Made by a program: the position numbers and the translations under genes | Notes under the pieces: model-generated | Told to the model about the DNA's origin: nothing | The model's database searches: none | The model's input: only the letters and a program-made list of their open reading frames with translations | In this document: positions 52,801-64,000 of the stretch, piece by piece | Layout of the letters: each line of letters begins with the position of its first letter | How positions within the stretch are numbered: the first letter of the stretch is position 1 | Origin: Azolla pinnata | Lineage: Eukaryota > Streptophyta > Polypodiopsida > Salviniales > Salviniaceae | Direction of reading: 5' to 3' | Length of the DNA stretch: 64,000 bases | Assembly: GCA_037176905.1 (NCBI GenBank) | Contig: JBBBWG010009667.1 | Location: forward strand, 9,887 to 73,886

Positions 52801-55800
52801 TGATTTAGAATACTCCATTAATGACATTACAGGATTGCACCTAAAGATAGGTAATCATTTCTGTGCCATCAAGAAAAATATCTCTCTGTCTAAGGGTTAT
52901 AAATCTTGACACTTTGAATTTTTCTCACAAAAGATCAGAAGGATACTGTCGAAACACAAAATCTCAAGCTGGTGCAGGATTTTTATTCTAATCTCGGAGA
53001 ACAGTTAGAGGCTCTTCGAAGAAATGTTGCAGTTTCTATTACTGAACAGCAGCAGCATCTTCAAGTCATGGAGGAACAACTCAAACGCTTTGTGGAAAAC
53101 AAAGAAGAGGCAAGCTATATCATAGAATACCTCAATGCTCATGCCAACATCATTTATATATGTAATCACGTATTAATTTAAATTGAAAAAATTTCAGGTA
53201 TCAGGGAGGATGAAGGAAAAAGTTTCAGGCCTGAAAGATTTATATTGCTCTGGTCTTAAAAGTTTGCAAGATATGGTTCAGTCACATGATCTGGAGACAG
53301 TAACAACAATAGAAAAACTGAATAAAACAGCATCTAGTCACTCTTCTGCTTTAGAGGAGGTAAAAACTCATTCAAGACCAAGTCTAAAAACATTTTGAGG
53401 TTTTAAGCTGTCTCTATGAAAATTGTAAACTAATATGTGTTGTTATTGTATCTTTAAATAGCTTCTCTCAGCAGCAGTTTTAGGAGCAGAAATGTTAAAC
53501 CAAGATCTTCTAGCAACACTCCACAATCAAGACAGTGAAATTTTAGCATTTATAAAGCAAATGCAACAGGTGAGGTAACTTGTCAAGTATTGTAAATGAA
53601 GTTTTGTTTGTAATCTCTCAAACTTTCTATGCTTACAGATCTATTTTTTATTACTTTATAATTACACAGGGGACCTTGCAAAATATTGAATCTTTGAGGG
53701 GCATATCTCAAACGACAATTGAGCTATTTGTGAATCTGGAAATGAGTGCAACTCAATTGTGCCAATCACTATATCAAAGTCATCTATGTCAGCAAGAATG
53801 TCTGGATAAGCTTGAACAAACATATCAGGTTCCAAAGATAGTTTGAAGATGTATACCTATTTTTAGACAGGGTCGAATAGTTTTATATGATTTGTCTCCT
53901 GTGTATTCATAGGATTGCTCAAAAAAAGAGGAAGAGCAGTTGATACAGAAGATCACAGACATGTTGGCAGCAGCAATGGCCAGGAAGTCAGAGCTAGTAA
54001 GTTGTTAACAAACCTTCTTCGTATTTTGACTCAATAGCAATTGGACAAATCCCCGTTCTTACTATAAACAATGCCAACAATGCCATTGTTGCTTGGGAGG
54101 GCTTTCAGATTTCTTATAGAGATCTTCACTTTATCAGAGGCAAAGACTGAACCGTTGATTTCTTATAAGAAGTCAGAATATCATTCATATGAGGCTGAAC
54201 AAGAGATAACATCTTAAAATGTTGTCTCAGCTTGGGGAACAACAAACAAAACAGGAGGCGGTTAAAGAGTGTAATAGCTAAGCACTCAGAGATTCTGTTT
54301 CTTTGACGGAATGAAACTTGTGCCTGCAAGAAATCTTTAAACCAAACTGCAGACATTAGAAGCCGCTTGTAGAAAAAAAATTGTTATATTTAATTTAAGG
54401 AAATAGTACTGCAGTCCTGATATTTAGGAGACACAAATGTTTTGTCCTGTTGTTTTACCTCGTTTTTCAAGGTTCTTTTTGGTATGGTTAATTGACAGGT
54501 GCAGGTGAAAGTCAAGCAACTGCGAAATAATGGAACTAAAGATTTCACTGAAATGGAGCGTGGAATGTTAGACATACATGCTGTTGCATCAAAGGCCCGA
54601 ATCAAATGGCAAGGTTATGTTGTGCAAGCTGAAACAAGTTATGCTGAGCATTCTGGTGAACTACTGAGAAAAAATTCGGAGTTGCAATGTCTTGTCCAAG
54701 AGTGGTATTATGATTGTCTTTATTTTGTGCCATAAAAGTTCCCAATCACGTGATGTGTACTTTTAAGGATTCATTCAACTATTACTCTACTCCCATCTTA
54801 GTGTCAAAGCTACAAAAGCAACTGGAGACAAATGGAAATCAGCTCAGGAGTCATTACATGCCCTTGAACATGAAAACCTTGTTCAAGTGGAGTCAATTAT
54901 CAAGTAATTATTCATGTTCACTTCTGTTTATTTGTATTTCGCCCAAAGTTATAAGTAGAGGAATGCAATTTTGATTGAATAACTTTGATCCAGGGAGCGG
55001 TTGTCCAACACCGAGGCATTGTTCGTTAAATTTAAAGAATCAAATGAGACCATTAGCACTAGCATCCAAGATAGTTATTCTGGAGTTTTGGAATCTATAG
55101 AAGGTACATTTAGTGTGTGAATTCTGTGACATTCAAATGCCAAATGTGTTTAATTTATGAATTCATTGTAAAAGCTGTTTAGTGTATGAATTCAAATGGG
55201 AAAGCTGTTTCATGTGTGAATTCAATTTAAAAACTGTTTAGGCACTAAACAAAGCCTCTGTGGTCATGATTTTTAGGTTCACTGGATGACGACAGGGAAG
55301 CAGGGGCAACAGCGCTTTTGGGCTGTTCAAGCCAATCGGTAGCTCTGGGGAGCCTTCAGACTTCCCACCATTGCGACACTCTAGGAATAGAATCTCTAGC
55401 AAAGAAGTGTTTCAAAGAAGAGTACATGGTAATGATGCATAAACAAAAATGATACTTATTTGCTGAGAATCGAGTTTTTTAGCAATTACCACCACAATCT
55501 TCTTAAATCTTTTAAAAACTTACACCCAAAAGGCTGTCCATGATGTATTTGCACCATGTCTATGTCCATGTTTCTTGGTCTGCAATAACCTGTGGATTTG
55601 CCATCTTTACAGGAAGATAAGCCAACATGCATGACACCCCGAAAGAGGGATATGGAGGTACCTACTCAGGCATCCATTGATGCTCTTCGAGCTCCAGAGC
55701 TTGACAAAATGCTGCTTGAATTCCAAGAAGCTAACGCCGCATCATCACAAGCTGAAATGTCGTTACAACAACGATTCACTCCAGCAGAAACCAAGATTCC

Positions 55801-55858
55801 AATCTTTGCAGATTCCTCGTTGCTCCGAGACGGGCGAGTCCTTCTCACCTCACTTTAA
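48112..55858 (+). CDS. KIN5: Kinesin-5 (BimC/Eg5 family) motor, copy B, 1,035 aa
   Basis: Bipolar spindle and phragmoplast motor, paralogue of the gene at 30343-37107. Exons: 48112-48218, 49394-49511, 50021-50179, 50586-50929, 51152-51290, 51498-51595, 51676-51832, 51922-51991, 52075-52151, 52260-52313, 52411-52491, 52569-52680, 52764-52850, 52934-53109, 53198-53359, 53462-53569, 53670-53828, 53913-53996, 54499-54704, 54802-54903, 54994-55103, 55277-55428, 55613-55858. The frame is open throughout. The motor has [12 protein letters not shown]-loop [21 protein letters not shown] and LVDLAGSE. The tail has the BimC box TPRKRD with its Thr-Pro CDK-type site, then IDALRAPEL. Exons 3-22 equal those of copy A base for base in length. 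The intron after 53109 uses a GC donor. The start [10 protein letters not shown] is the first in-frame ATG before the conserved motor strand. Confidence 0.95.
49845..49873. repeat. (TA)n run in kinesin-5 B intron 2
   Basis: About 13 TA units in intron DNA. Non-coding. Confidence 0.9.
53110..53197 (+). other. GC-AG intron in kinesin-5 B (GT in copy A)
   Basis: The exon ends RFVENKEE then AG/GCAAGC; the next exon begins VSGRMKEKV. In copy A the matching exon ends SFLATKVE then AG/GTAGAA. With the GC donor both exons are exactly 176 bases. The intron must be removed, because it carries an in-frame stop. Confidence 0.88.
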
Positions 55859-56984
55859 CTTAAAATCCATTGTTCAGATCATGGACAATTCTTTTATTTT
55901 GATTTTAAGACCAGTCCTCCTCTTTGTGTATACCAAATAAAATCTCAAAATCCAATCTAGTGGTCTCTTCTTATCCTCATATGTCCCATTTTTTAGACCT
56001 CACGATCGATCCCTAGCGCTAGTGTCCAAATACATGCTCCTTCACAATCTGAAGGTTCTATCAATGTTGTAAAATCCCTAATTCCTAGGTAAAATCTCTT
56101 AAAGTACTCTTCTTTCCGGACCTACATGACTGCAATACATGATATAAATAATTTGATTGGAGAAAGTGATTCGCTTCATACATTGAGATACATTGAGGGG
56201 ATTCGAAACCATCATGACGAAGATTGATTGATTTGAATACTCTACTTGATGATGCTGATGATGAGCCACAGCAGAGCTCCTCCCATTATATTGAGCAAAG
56301 ATAAATCTTCTTACAAGGCTTAAGGTTTATTTGAGCTATAACCACTCGTTATAAATCAAAGTACGTGGATGAGACATACCTGAAATCCCTTGAACTACTT
56401 CAAACTGCCAAAATGACATCCTCATGGCTTTTTTTCTGTTGAAAAGATCCTCATGCATCAAGCTTTCCATATTAAAACAAAAATCTGCATTCCTTTTTCG
56501 CTTATTTCCTATGCAATTCCGGATAAGCTGTGAGTAGCCCTCTCAGGACTTCAACAAAAACCGTCTTCCTGATGTTTGTACTCGGTTATGGGTAGGATGC
56601 TACTGATGGGATGTGATCTAGGCTCAGGGAGTAGAGTAGGAAGAAGAGGTACAGGTACATATATGAACGTAACAAGATCAAAGTCTAGACTTAAGCAGGA
56701 GTCCCTTTGATGCTGATGAAAGAATGTCTGTTCATGCAATGAACTAAATAAGAAGAGGAATGAACTTCTAGGTTTCAAGTCTAAACATAAGCAGGAGTCC
56801 CTTTGATGCTGATCAAAGAATGTCGGCAACAATGAAAGCATGAACTCTAAAACTGTCAGAAAAGCATCACCAAATTCAAACTTCCTACTGTATGAGCCAT
56901 GAACTTTTCTGAAAATTTCAGACTGTTTTAAAAAGCTTTTTCTCACAAGGTTACTGTATCACAGCTAAAAAACGAAGGTTAAAA
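55859..56984. other. 3' flank of kinesin-5 B with a short local duplication
   Basis: No gene seen. AGCAGGAGTCCCTTTGATGC is repeated at about 56696 and 56790 within a longer, slightly diverged duplication. Confidence 0.55.
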
Positions 56985-57084
56985 NNNNNNNNNNNNNNNN
57001 NNNNNNNNNNNNNNNNNNNNNNNNNNNNNNNNNNNNNNNNNNNNNNNNNNNNNNNNNNNNNNNNNNNNNNNNNNNNNNNNNNNN
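56985..57084. other. Assembly gap, 100 N
   Basis: Exactly 100 unknown bases, the conventional placeholder size. The 16 bases on its left (AAAACGAAGGTTAAAA) are repeated immediately on its right. Confidence 1.
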
Positions 57085-57882
57085 AAAACGAAGGTTAAAA
57101 TGAAACTTACAAGATTTATACATAAAATGCAGCAAGAGACCAAATAATCATCATTCAGTTACAAGGTTAAAACAAAAAGAAGAGAACCGACACACAGACA
57201 CAGATATATATAGATAGGTAGGATACGGATATATATGACATGTATGGCAAAGCTTGGACAAAAAAGAGAGATTTAGATGTGACAAAATGAAGTGTGTATT
57301 AAGAGAAAACAGCCTCCGATTGAAATAGTCAAGAAAAAATGCCCTTTTTTGGTCAAATATCCATATTACACCTTTCATGAATGTGCTTGACTTTTACAGG
57401 AGGTCAAGATTTGCCCCATAGTTCAATCCTTATATAAAAATAGAGGAAATAAAAGCTTACATGGAATGATACAGCATGCACCAACAAATACACAAAAATA
57501 TTAGGAAAGGTTGAGATATCCTTTCCATTCTTCCCAAAAGAAAAACAGAAAAAACAAAAGTCTCTGAATACCAGTAAGCATAACAGTATGTGCCCAAACT
57601 GACCATCCACACGGGCAAGAGAAATATTTGGAACATTCTTGCTTTCTTCTCTTCATCTGATCAATAATTCTTGCTGTCAAGAAAGACCGGCAAAGTTGTA
57701 GTGTTGCAGGCTGTGTCTTTCGATCACACTTGATAATTGTACTGAAGCTGTACAGTTGATGATTGATTGACTATCCTCAAGTGTACATGTATGTTGATGA
57801 TAACGACGACGAGAATGATAATGTCAATGATGATGATAAAGGCTCCCAAGATGGGAAGCTATCCATTCTTTCCTTCCTTGTT

Positions 57883-57922
<40 letters not shown>

Positions 57923-58066
57923 GCTTTAGAGATTAATCACTACCCATGCAAATCTGTGTGTTTTTATCTCCCTTTTTTTGTTTGACTTCCTCACCTGTAT
58001 AAAAGCTGATTTCTTTGTCCTCTCTTTTTTTCTTTTTCTTTTTTTTCTTTTTCTTCAATCCGAAGT
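57085..58066. other. 3' flank of the Pumilio gene with a (TTTC)n run
   Basis: TTTC repeats at about 57881-57922 and T-rich DNA at 58021-58055. Probably Pumilio 3' region on the minus strand. The short last Pumilio exon may be near 58067-58115, ending NPNAPSA, but its phase does not fit the preceding exon, so it is not claimed. Confidence 0.45.
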
Positions 58067-58309
58067 TTAAGCTGATGGAGCATTAGGGTTTGTTGTTTGT
58101 GTTTTGAAATTTTGGCTGTATTGTATATTTTTTTTATTCACAATAAGAATTAATACAGTAAGTGGGTATGATTTGATCTTCACTCACACGGTGCCAACCC
58201 CACGACGTTCTGTCGATCATTCCATAAAAACAAACAGATTCAGCCAAATCTTAGCAAATGCAATCTAGGATTTAGGGATGGGGTTTGGGAGGGTTTATTG
58301 AATGCATAC

Positions 58310-61300
58310 CTCCAGTTGCAACAAGTTTTTCGACACGATTTACAATATGCTTTCCGTAAGTGTACTTCTTCAGTGCATGTAGATGGACCCGGATACGGGA
58401 AAGAAGAACTTCACGTTGCTGATCATCACATGTTTCTAGAACCTTCTGGACGACATAGTTCGCAAACGGATCTTTCATCATCGCCTGCAGAAAACACATT
58501 TTTATATTCTTGTTTCTTTTTGTGGATGACTTACGACAATGATAGCTGAGATTGTTTCTAGCAACGAAAAACTTAAGTACACTATTTGCTTTTATTCTCT
58601 GAGGAGAAACTTGAGAAAGGAAAGCCAGACCTAGTCCTTTTCTTTTCTTTCTTTATAGTCCTATAGTGATGGATACTAGAGGAGAAACTTGAAGAAAACA
58701 ATAGATCTTGATTAGGAAAAAAAAAACTCAAACCCAACGTTTTTTTATTGACATGATAAAAAAAAGACGCATTCCTTCATTTGATAGTGCACACGATACA
58801 ATAGCATTATATGTCTAGATCAACTGTCATGAACTTCAAGTTATGTTTCTTATGTCGTTGAATGCAATGTATGTTGACGGAAGGCCCATTGATGTATATG
58901 TTTTACCACGGCACACTCAAACAAGATGTGTAATATGGACAGCATGACTCATGCTTAATTAAGGAGCAAAAATTTGAAGTAACTCCTACTTTGGACCATG
59001 CAGCAACATTGAAATCTCAGGCTAACACCAAACGTTAAAAATGCTTAAGCCTTCCTTGAGATATGGACGAGATTATATAGATAACTAAAAATGCAATCTA
59101 GAATTTCTTTAGCCTTAATTGTGTTATCGACAAGACAAACTTAAGCTACGCTGAAAATGCCTGGCGCAAATTTAGGCCATTGATGAGCACACTAAAATGC
59201 AATAGAATAAGCCCTCATTTAGGTTATGCAACAAGCACAATGTCAAAATCAAGGTGCAGCAGAATCAGCATGCATTTTTGGGTTATGAGCAAGCATCCTG
59301 ATTCGAATAAGTATTCGAATTCAAGCGGTGAAACTGCAATAGTAAAAAGAATGCATAGCCCATTGTTGCAGCCGATGGACGGGGGGGGACATGCCATGCT
59401 TCAAAATTACAACTTTTACGTGGTCTATGGTTTATGCCAGGCATAGCTACCTGCAAGGGTTCATTCTCGTCGGTTTGCCCAAGCATCTCAGTGATCAGCA
59501 TCTGGCGCTCTGCTGGACCCCCAAATTCAAGGCATTTCTCGACAACATTCGACGCGAATTTGTGCTGGCTCATTGCAACTATTTGCCCAACCATCTTTGC
59601 CAAGATCTGAGCTTTCTCCTCCGGCCTGCCATGCTCCAAGATGTGCTGCTCGCTCCAAAAGAAGAACAGAAATCTCTTGAAAAATGCATCTGCACAAAAT
59701 TCAAGCAAAAGAAAAAGGAACCCGATTCCACCAACATACCTGAACGACGTAATTGCCATATTGGTCCTGTGCCAGAGTGCACACATCTTCTAGAATCTCC
59801 TTCATGATACCACCTTGCTTCTGCTCATCATTGCAATGCTCTAAAACACGCTGCAATAAAGGAATCATACAAGTTTCATACAAACAACTTCACTCGATAA
59901 AGGAATCATGCCAAAATCTAAAATGTTCAATGAGCAAATCATTCCATTTTTAAAAGAAAGTTTTAGGCTAAAGAGTTTTTGTTTTAAAATCGTATCGATA
60001 CCTCTACTGAGTGAAGAAAAAACCAAACCATTGCTAAATATGTAGAATATTTTAAATGCGTTAAATATGTAGAATACATGGACCAATTTTGAAATTGAAG
60101 CTCTAAAATGTAGAATACGCGTTATATACTTCTGAGTACTGTAAAACATTTTTATGAATAAAATGTGCCTTTTCTAATAACTACGATATGAAAGAGAGTG
60201 AGGACAGTCTCCATTGTTCATTCAGGCAAGAGAACATTCGTAGAGATGTAAAGCATTTAACTAACCTGGATGACTCGGCAACCATATGGATGAGTAGACA
60301 GCAGAACGACTTGTCCTTTGAAAGACGACAATATGAAGGATATATGATCCGGGGGGACACACTCTATACATTTCTGGATAACATGGTTTCCATTCTGGTC
60401 TCGTACACAACGCATTACATGCCCATCTAGCTCTGAGATGAGCTTGATCTGCTGCTCTACATCGATAACTTCCAATGCCTGGATTGAATATGCTTTTTAG
60501 AGTGTTTAAACGCATTCATGCTGACGAAAATATACATGATGGGAAACAACAAGAGAAACCTAGTGCAACAGAGATAAACAAACATCACAGAGAGAGAGAG
60601 AGATGAATGTACCTTTTGTATGACTCTACAACCATACATCTGAAGAGTTAATGGCAACACATGGCCAACGAGCTGTTCAATAAGCTGATTCCGCTGTGCA
60701 ATGTTTCCATGCTCAAGGAACTGGCACCTCAAGATAATAACAGGTAAACTCCACAAGTCCCATATATATGTAGCTTGAAATTTAGATTTGACTTGAACAA
60801 GAAACAAAATAAAACAAATGCAATGTACTACAAAAGACCAACCATCAAAATGGTCTTTCCGTTCTTTTTTTGTCACTAACAAAGATCAGACGGGGAATCT
60901 ACAGCTAACTTAAGCGATTTTGCCCTTTAATAAACGTGTAGACAAGATTCATATGCCTGTTGCAAAGGTTCCTCGCAATTAATTACTAAATTGTTACCTT
61001 TTGGATGACATAGTTCCCAAAAACATCAGTCATTAAACTAAATGCATGTGGTAGGACTTCCTTAAACACCGATTCCTTCTCCTCTGGCGAAACAGTCTCC
61101 AACTTCTGCTGAATGAATCTGCTTCCATGTTGATCACCGCTGAACACAAAAATGGCAGAAATGGGAACACCAGTTTCTTAGAGCTCAGTATTACGCAGAT
61201 GTATCTACTTAAACACGCACGAAAAAAGAAAAGAACCAAAGCAAAAGCAAAGACGGACTACCTAAATTCAATAACATGACCAGCTATGTCTGCGAGCTCA

Positions 61301-63759
61301 AATTTTCTTGTCTTGTTGTTTTTCAGCTCTTCCAGCAATGTTGAACCCTTCAGTTCTTCTCCGGATTCACTTGATGTTCCCATGTATATATTGTTCTTTC
61401 CAGCCCCAATGGGAATACGTGGATCAGCTTGGCGCAAGGAGAATGCATTTCCTACCAAAGGAGAGCCAGGGAGCAGAGGACTTGAAATCGACGAGCTTCC
61501 GTAAGGCATCATGAAACCTATGCCAGGGGCCCCATAGTATGGTGGAGCATAAGAGCTGCTCTTGCTTCCTGGCTGAGCACCATAATGGCCAGCTCTAGAG
61601 AGCTGCAGTAAAGAATTTATCTGACTCTTTTGTATTTCTAATGGATCCACAGACCCATACGGACCTCGCACGTCAGCTAAGTTCAGTGCATTTCGGGCAT
61701 TCTCCACGGAATACTGTTGCAAATAATGGTAATGCAAGGGATCTTGTAAGGCTTGCATGGGAACCCCAGCCTGAGACGAGTACTTATATAATTGCTGTAC
61801 ATCTACACCACCACCATTAGAGGAGCCAGATGCTGGTGGGCGTGTAGAGGTGGTGTCATATGATGGATAGTTAGCCATTACAGCGGGTAGGACGGAAGGA
61901 TTGACAGCTGCATAAGCTCCAAGACCATAAAGTGGGGCATATGCATGTAAACCTGGATAGTAAGGATTCGGTGCAATATATGACAAGGCAGCGGCAACTG
62001 CCATGTTGTTTGTAGCTCCGGCAACTTGCTGCTGCAAGCTTGCGGCGGAATTCGAAGGGCTATATCTAGCTTGCACCCTACTGCTAGATTCTGATCCTGA
62101 GAAACGATGAGGATTCTGGTTTTGCTGTTGTTGGGCTCGGAGCAAGGCCTGTTGGAGCTGTACAGCCTCCTCCTCTTGTTTCTCCGATGGACTGGAAAGG
62201 TTTATATTCTGTAACCGTGCAGCTAGCTCTGCAGTTCCAGCCAATATGCCACCTTGATCTGACGTCTGAATTCTTGAGCCAGAACCGACAGCAGAGTTAC
62301 CCAGCATGTGAACAGCAGCTGGTTTCGGTGTTGTTGAGCGAGAGCTCAATAAGGGGTTTGGTGTTGCTGACCTAGAATTCATTGCAGCGTTAGATGCTAT
62401 CGGGAGAGAAGCTGCTGAAGTCCCAGATGCATCGTCCTGCCAAAAGCAACACGATTCGATTCGATTTCAAGTTCCCATCACGCAGGCAATTTCATCATAT
62501 GATGATGAAGATATCTGTGGTGTATATAACCAAACTAGACATGCAAATGAGGGCTCCCAACATCTTCAAACATAGCGGTTTGGCCATCGAGAAAACAAAT
62601 GCACGAGCAGTCAACGGAAATCAAGATATCCAAATAAGATTGAACATGCCCTTGGATCGGCATACATATAATGCACCTAGCCAAATGTATTGCATTCAGT
62701 ATTTGAGAAACAAAAATGCCTAACTAGGCAAAGAAGCTGAAGTGCAGCCAAAGACATCAACGGCATGACATGATTTTGTATGAGTGAAGAACAAATATTT
62801 CTGACCAAACAACGAGCTTTTTATGCGCCTGCCTGAAATCAGGCCTGCCAAAGGCCCTATCATCACTTGCCACAAGATGAATGTATATATGCAGCATGCA
62901 CTGATATGCGATCAAACAAGCGAGATGAACAACGATGCTTCTACCGAACCAAGAAAGCGAGATGAAAACAGTAAACAACTCCTTAGCATTCCCAATGGGC
63001 AGCATGTGAATGGAGCCAAACTAAATGCCTAATAGTAGTATAAGTGATTAATTGGGCATCAAAAGACACTGTAAGAGCAGTAGAAGCAGAAAGGAAATAG
63101 ACGAAAGAAATCCTTGCCTGAAGAAGGCTGGCTATGCTATTGGACCGGCTTGCATACGCGGATGAACCATCACCTCGCACCTGTTTGCGAATGCCGAGTT
63201 TCTCATCCTCGAGCTCAGGCTGCTCCGGATGCGGCGGAAGCATCGACTGAGACAAGAACAAAGACCTCCCACTGTTATTCTCTTCATCCAAAGCCTTGAG
63301 CCTCCCAGCAGCCAATTGCTGGACAAGATGGATCCTCTCTCTCGTGAGGAGAGGCGGAGGCAACCTCGGGTTGAGGTTGGCATGAGAGTAATAGTAAGCC
63401 AGATACGAGGGGTCAGCTCGCAGCTGCTCGAGATCGACGATATCGCTGTTGATGGCGCCAGCGGATCCCGGCAGTTGGTAGTTGCCGGTTATGGAAGCCA
63501 AAGAGCCTTCGACGCTCGGGGGTGCGCTCCCGCTTCGGTGGAGAGAGCCCGAATCCCTCGCGTTGTTCAGAATCTCCCTTGTGTTCAGGATGCTGCCTAG
63601 CCTGGAATGAGACCTCAGCAGCATGCCCAGCTCTTGGGAAGCCAAGCTCTCGCTGCTCAGATTCCCGTTCAGTATTCCCGGCGGCGCCGATGTTTGCCTG
63701 ACGTTGCCGTTGCTCGTTCCCATTGCTCCTGGAATTCCACTTCCACTCATATTCTTCAT
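58310..63759 (-). CDS. APUM: Pumilio/PUF RNA-binding protein (APUM group), last codons unresolved
   Basis: PUF proteins bind 3' untranslated regions and repress or destabilise mRNAs in the cytoplasm. Exons (minus): 63759-63118, 62436-61262, 61139-60998, 60720-60613, 60478-60266, 59850-59740, 59645-59451, 58484-58310, together about 920 codons in one frame. The N-terminal region has the plant signature [13 protein letters not shown] and [11 protein letters not shown]. The PUM domain starts near residue 578 ([13 protein letters not shown]). Repeat recognition motifs in order are [54 protein letters not shown] and FANYVVQK, the full classical set. The domain ends [16 protein letters not shown], after which one short exon is still needed. 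An in-frame stop at 63922-63924 and no earlier in-frame ATG support the start at 63759. Intron 1 is best explained by a GC donor. Confidence 0.93.
62437..63117 (-). other. GC-AG intron 1 of the Pumilio gene
   Basis: The exon ends SNSIASLLQ at AG/GCAAGG; the next begins [10 protein letters not shown] after GGCAG. This join matches the LIQDDF-like region of plant Pumilio proteins and keeps phase 0. No GT donor nearby gives a good fit. Confidence 0.72.
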
Positions 63760-63850
63760 CCGATTGTGGGAGTATCGATTGTTGTTGTCGATGTGGTTGT
63801 TGTTGTTGTCGTCGATGCGGTTGTTGTTATTGTTGTTGTTGTTGTTGTTG

Positions 63851-63913
<63 letters not shown>

Positions 63914-64000
63914 CGTCGTCGTCAATGTGGTTGTTGTTGTTGTTCTTCTTCTTCTTCTTGTTCTTGTTCTTGTTGTTGATGTGGTTGTTGTTCTTGTTCT
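63760..64000. repeat. GTT/AAC microsatellite upstream of the Pumilio start
   Basis: Long GTT runs on the plus strand (AAC on the Pumilio strand), mixed with GTC and CTT units, reach the window edge. On the minus strand a stop at 63922-63924 in the Pumilio frame shows this is leader, not an Asn-rich N-terminus, unless an upstream exon is spliced in. Confidence 0.85.

Noticed and set aside
58067-58115. Candidate last exon of the Pumilio gene ending NPNAPSA
   Set aside because: Good acceptor and stop, but the phase does not match the preceding donor, so the join would be out of frame.
63623-63979. Frame ending in a long Cys run on the plus strand
   Set aside because: Reads the GTT repeat in a plus-strand frame, antisense to the Pumilio first exon.
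1-64000. tRNA, rRNA or CRISPR-like features
   Set aside because: I saw no T-arm consensus with a foldable cloverleaf, no rRNA segment and no spacer-separated repeat array. The tandem repeats lack unique spacers.

Overview
This is nuclear DNA from a land plant, most likely a flowering plant. The genes are broken by many short GT-AG introns. The families are plant-typed: a SCAMP, a very large SEN1-like helicase, two kinesin-5 motors, a plant 2-oxoglutarate oxygenase family and an APUM-type Pumilio. Spacers are AT-rich and hold microsatellites, minisatellites, short inverted-repeat elements and a Ty1/copia fossil. The species cannot be told from sequence alone.

Layout, left to right: (1) 2.3-7.7 kb, minus, a SCAMP membrane-trafficking gene whose last exon was not found. 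(2) 7.7-14.3 kb, intergenic: GAA repeats, a nested minisatellite, a long-TIR MITE-like element and an old copia remnant. (3) 14.3-27.7 kb, plus, a SEN1-like SF1 helicase; 21 exons join in one frame to 2,329 codons. (4) 27.7-30.3 kb, intergenic with a second MITE-like copy. (5) 30.3-37.1 kb, minus, kinesin-5 copy A (23 exons, 1,071 aa). (6) 37.1-41.1 kb, repeats, a third MITE-like copy and an RY/G-box/TATA cluster. (7) 41.1-45.1 kb, plus, a 380-aa 2OG-Fe(II) oxygenase. (8) 45.1-48.1 kb, microsatellites and a CpG-rich alternating purine-pyrimidine tract. (9) 48.1-55.9 kb, plus, kinesin-5 copy B (23 exons, 1,035 aa). (10) 55.9-58.3 kb, with a 100-N assembly gap. (11) 58.3-63.8 kb, minus, a Pumilio RNA-binding protein with eight readable repeats.

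The genes do not form one pathway; they are ordinary plant housekeeping genes. The most informative structure is the divergent kinesin-5 pair. Exons 3-22 have exactly the same length in both copies, although the stalk sequences have diverged strongly. That equality also exposes a GT-to-GC change at one splice donor in copy B. Two more GC-AG introns are inferred, in the SEN1-like and Pumilio genes. I found no convincing undescribed multi-gene system. The best leads are the GC donors, the length-locked kinesin stalks, the MITE-like family, the RY/G-box/TATA cluster with no recognised gene, and the repeat arrays upstream of the two kinesins.
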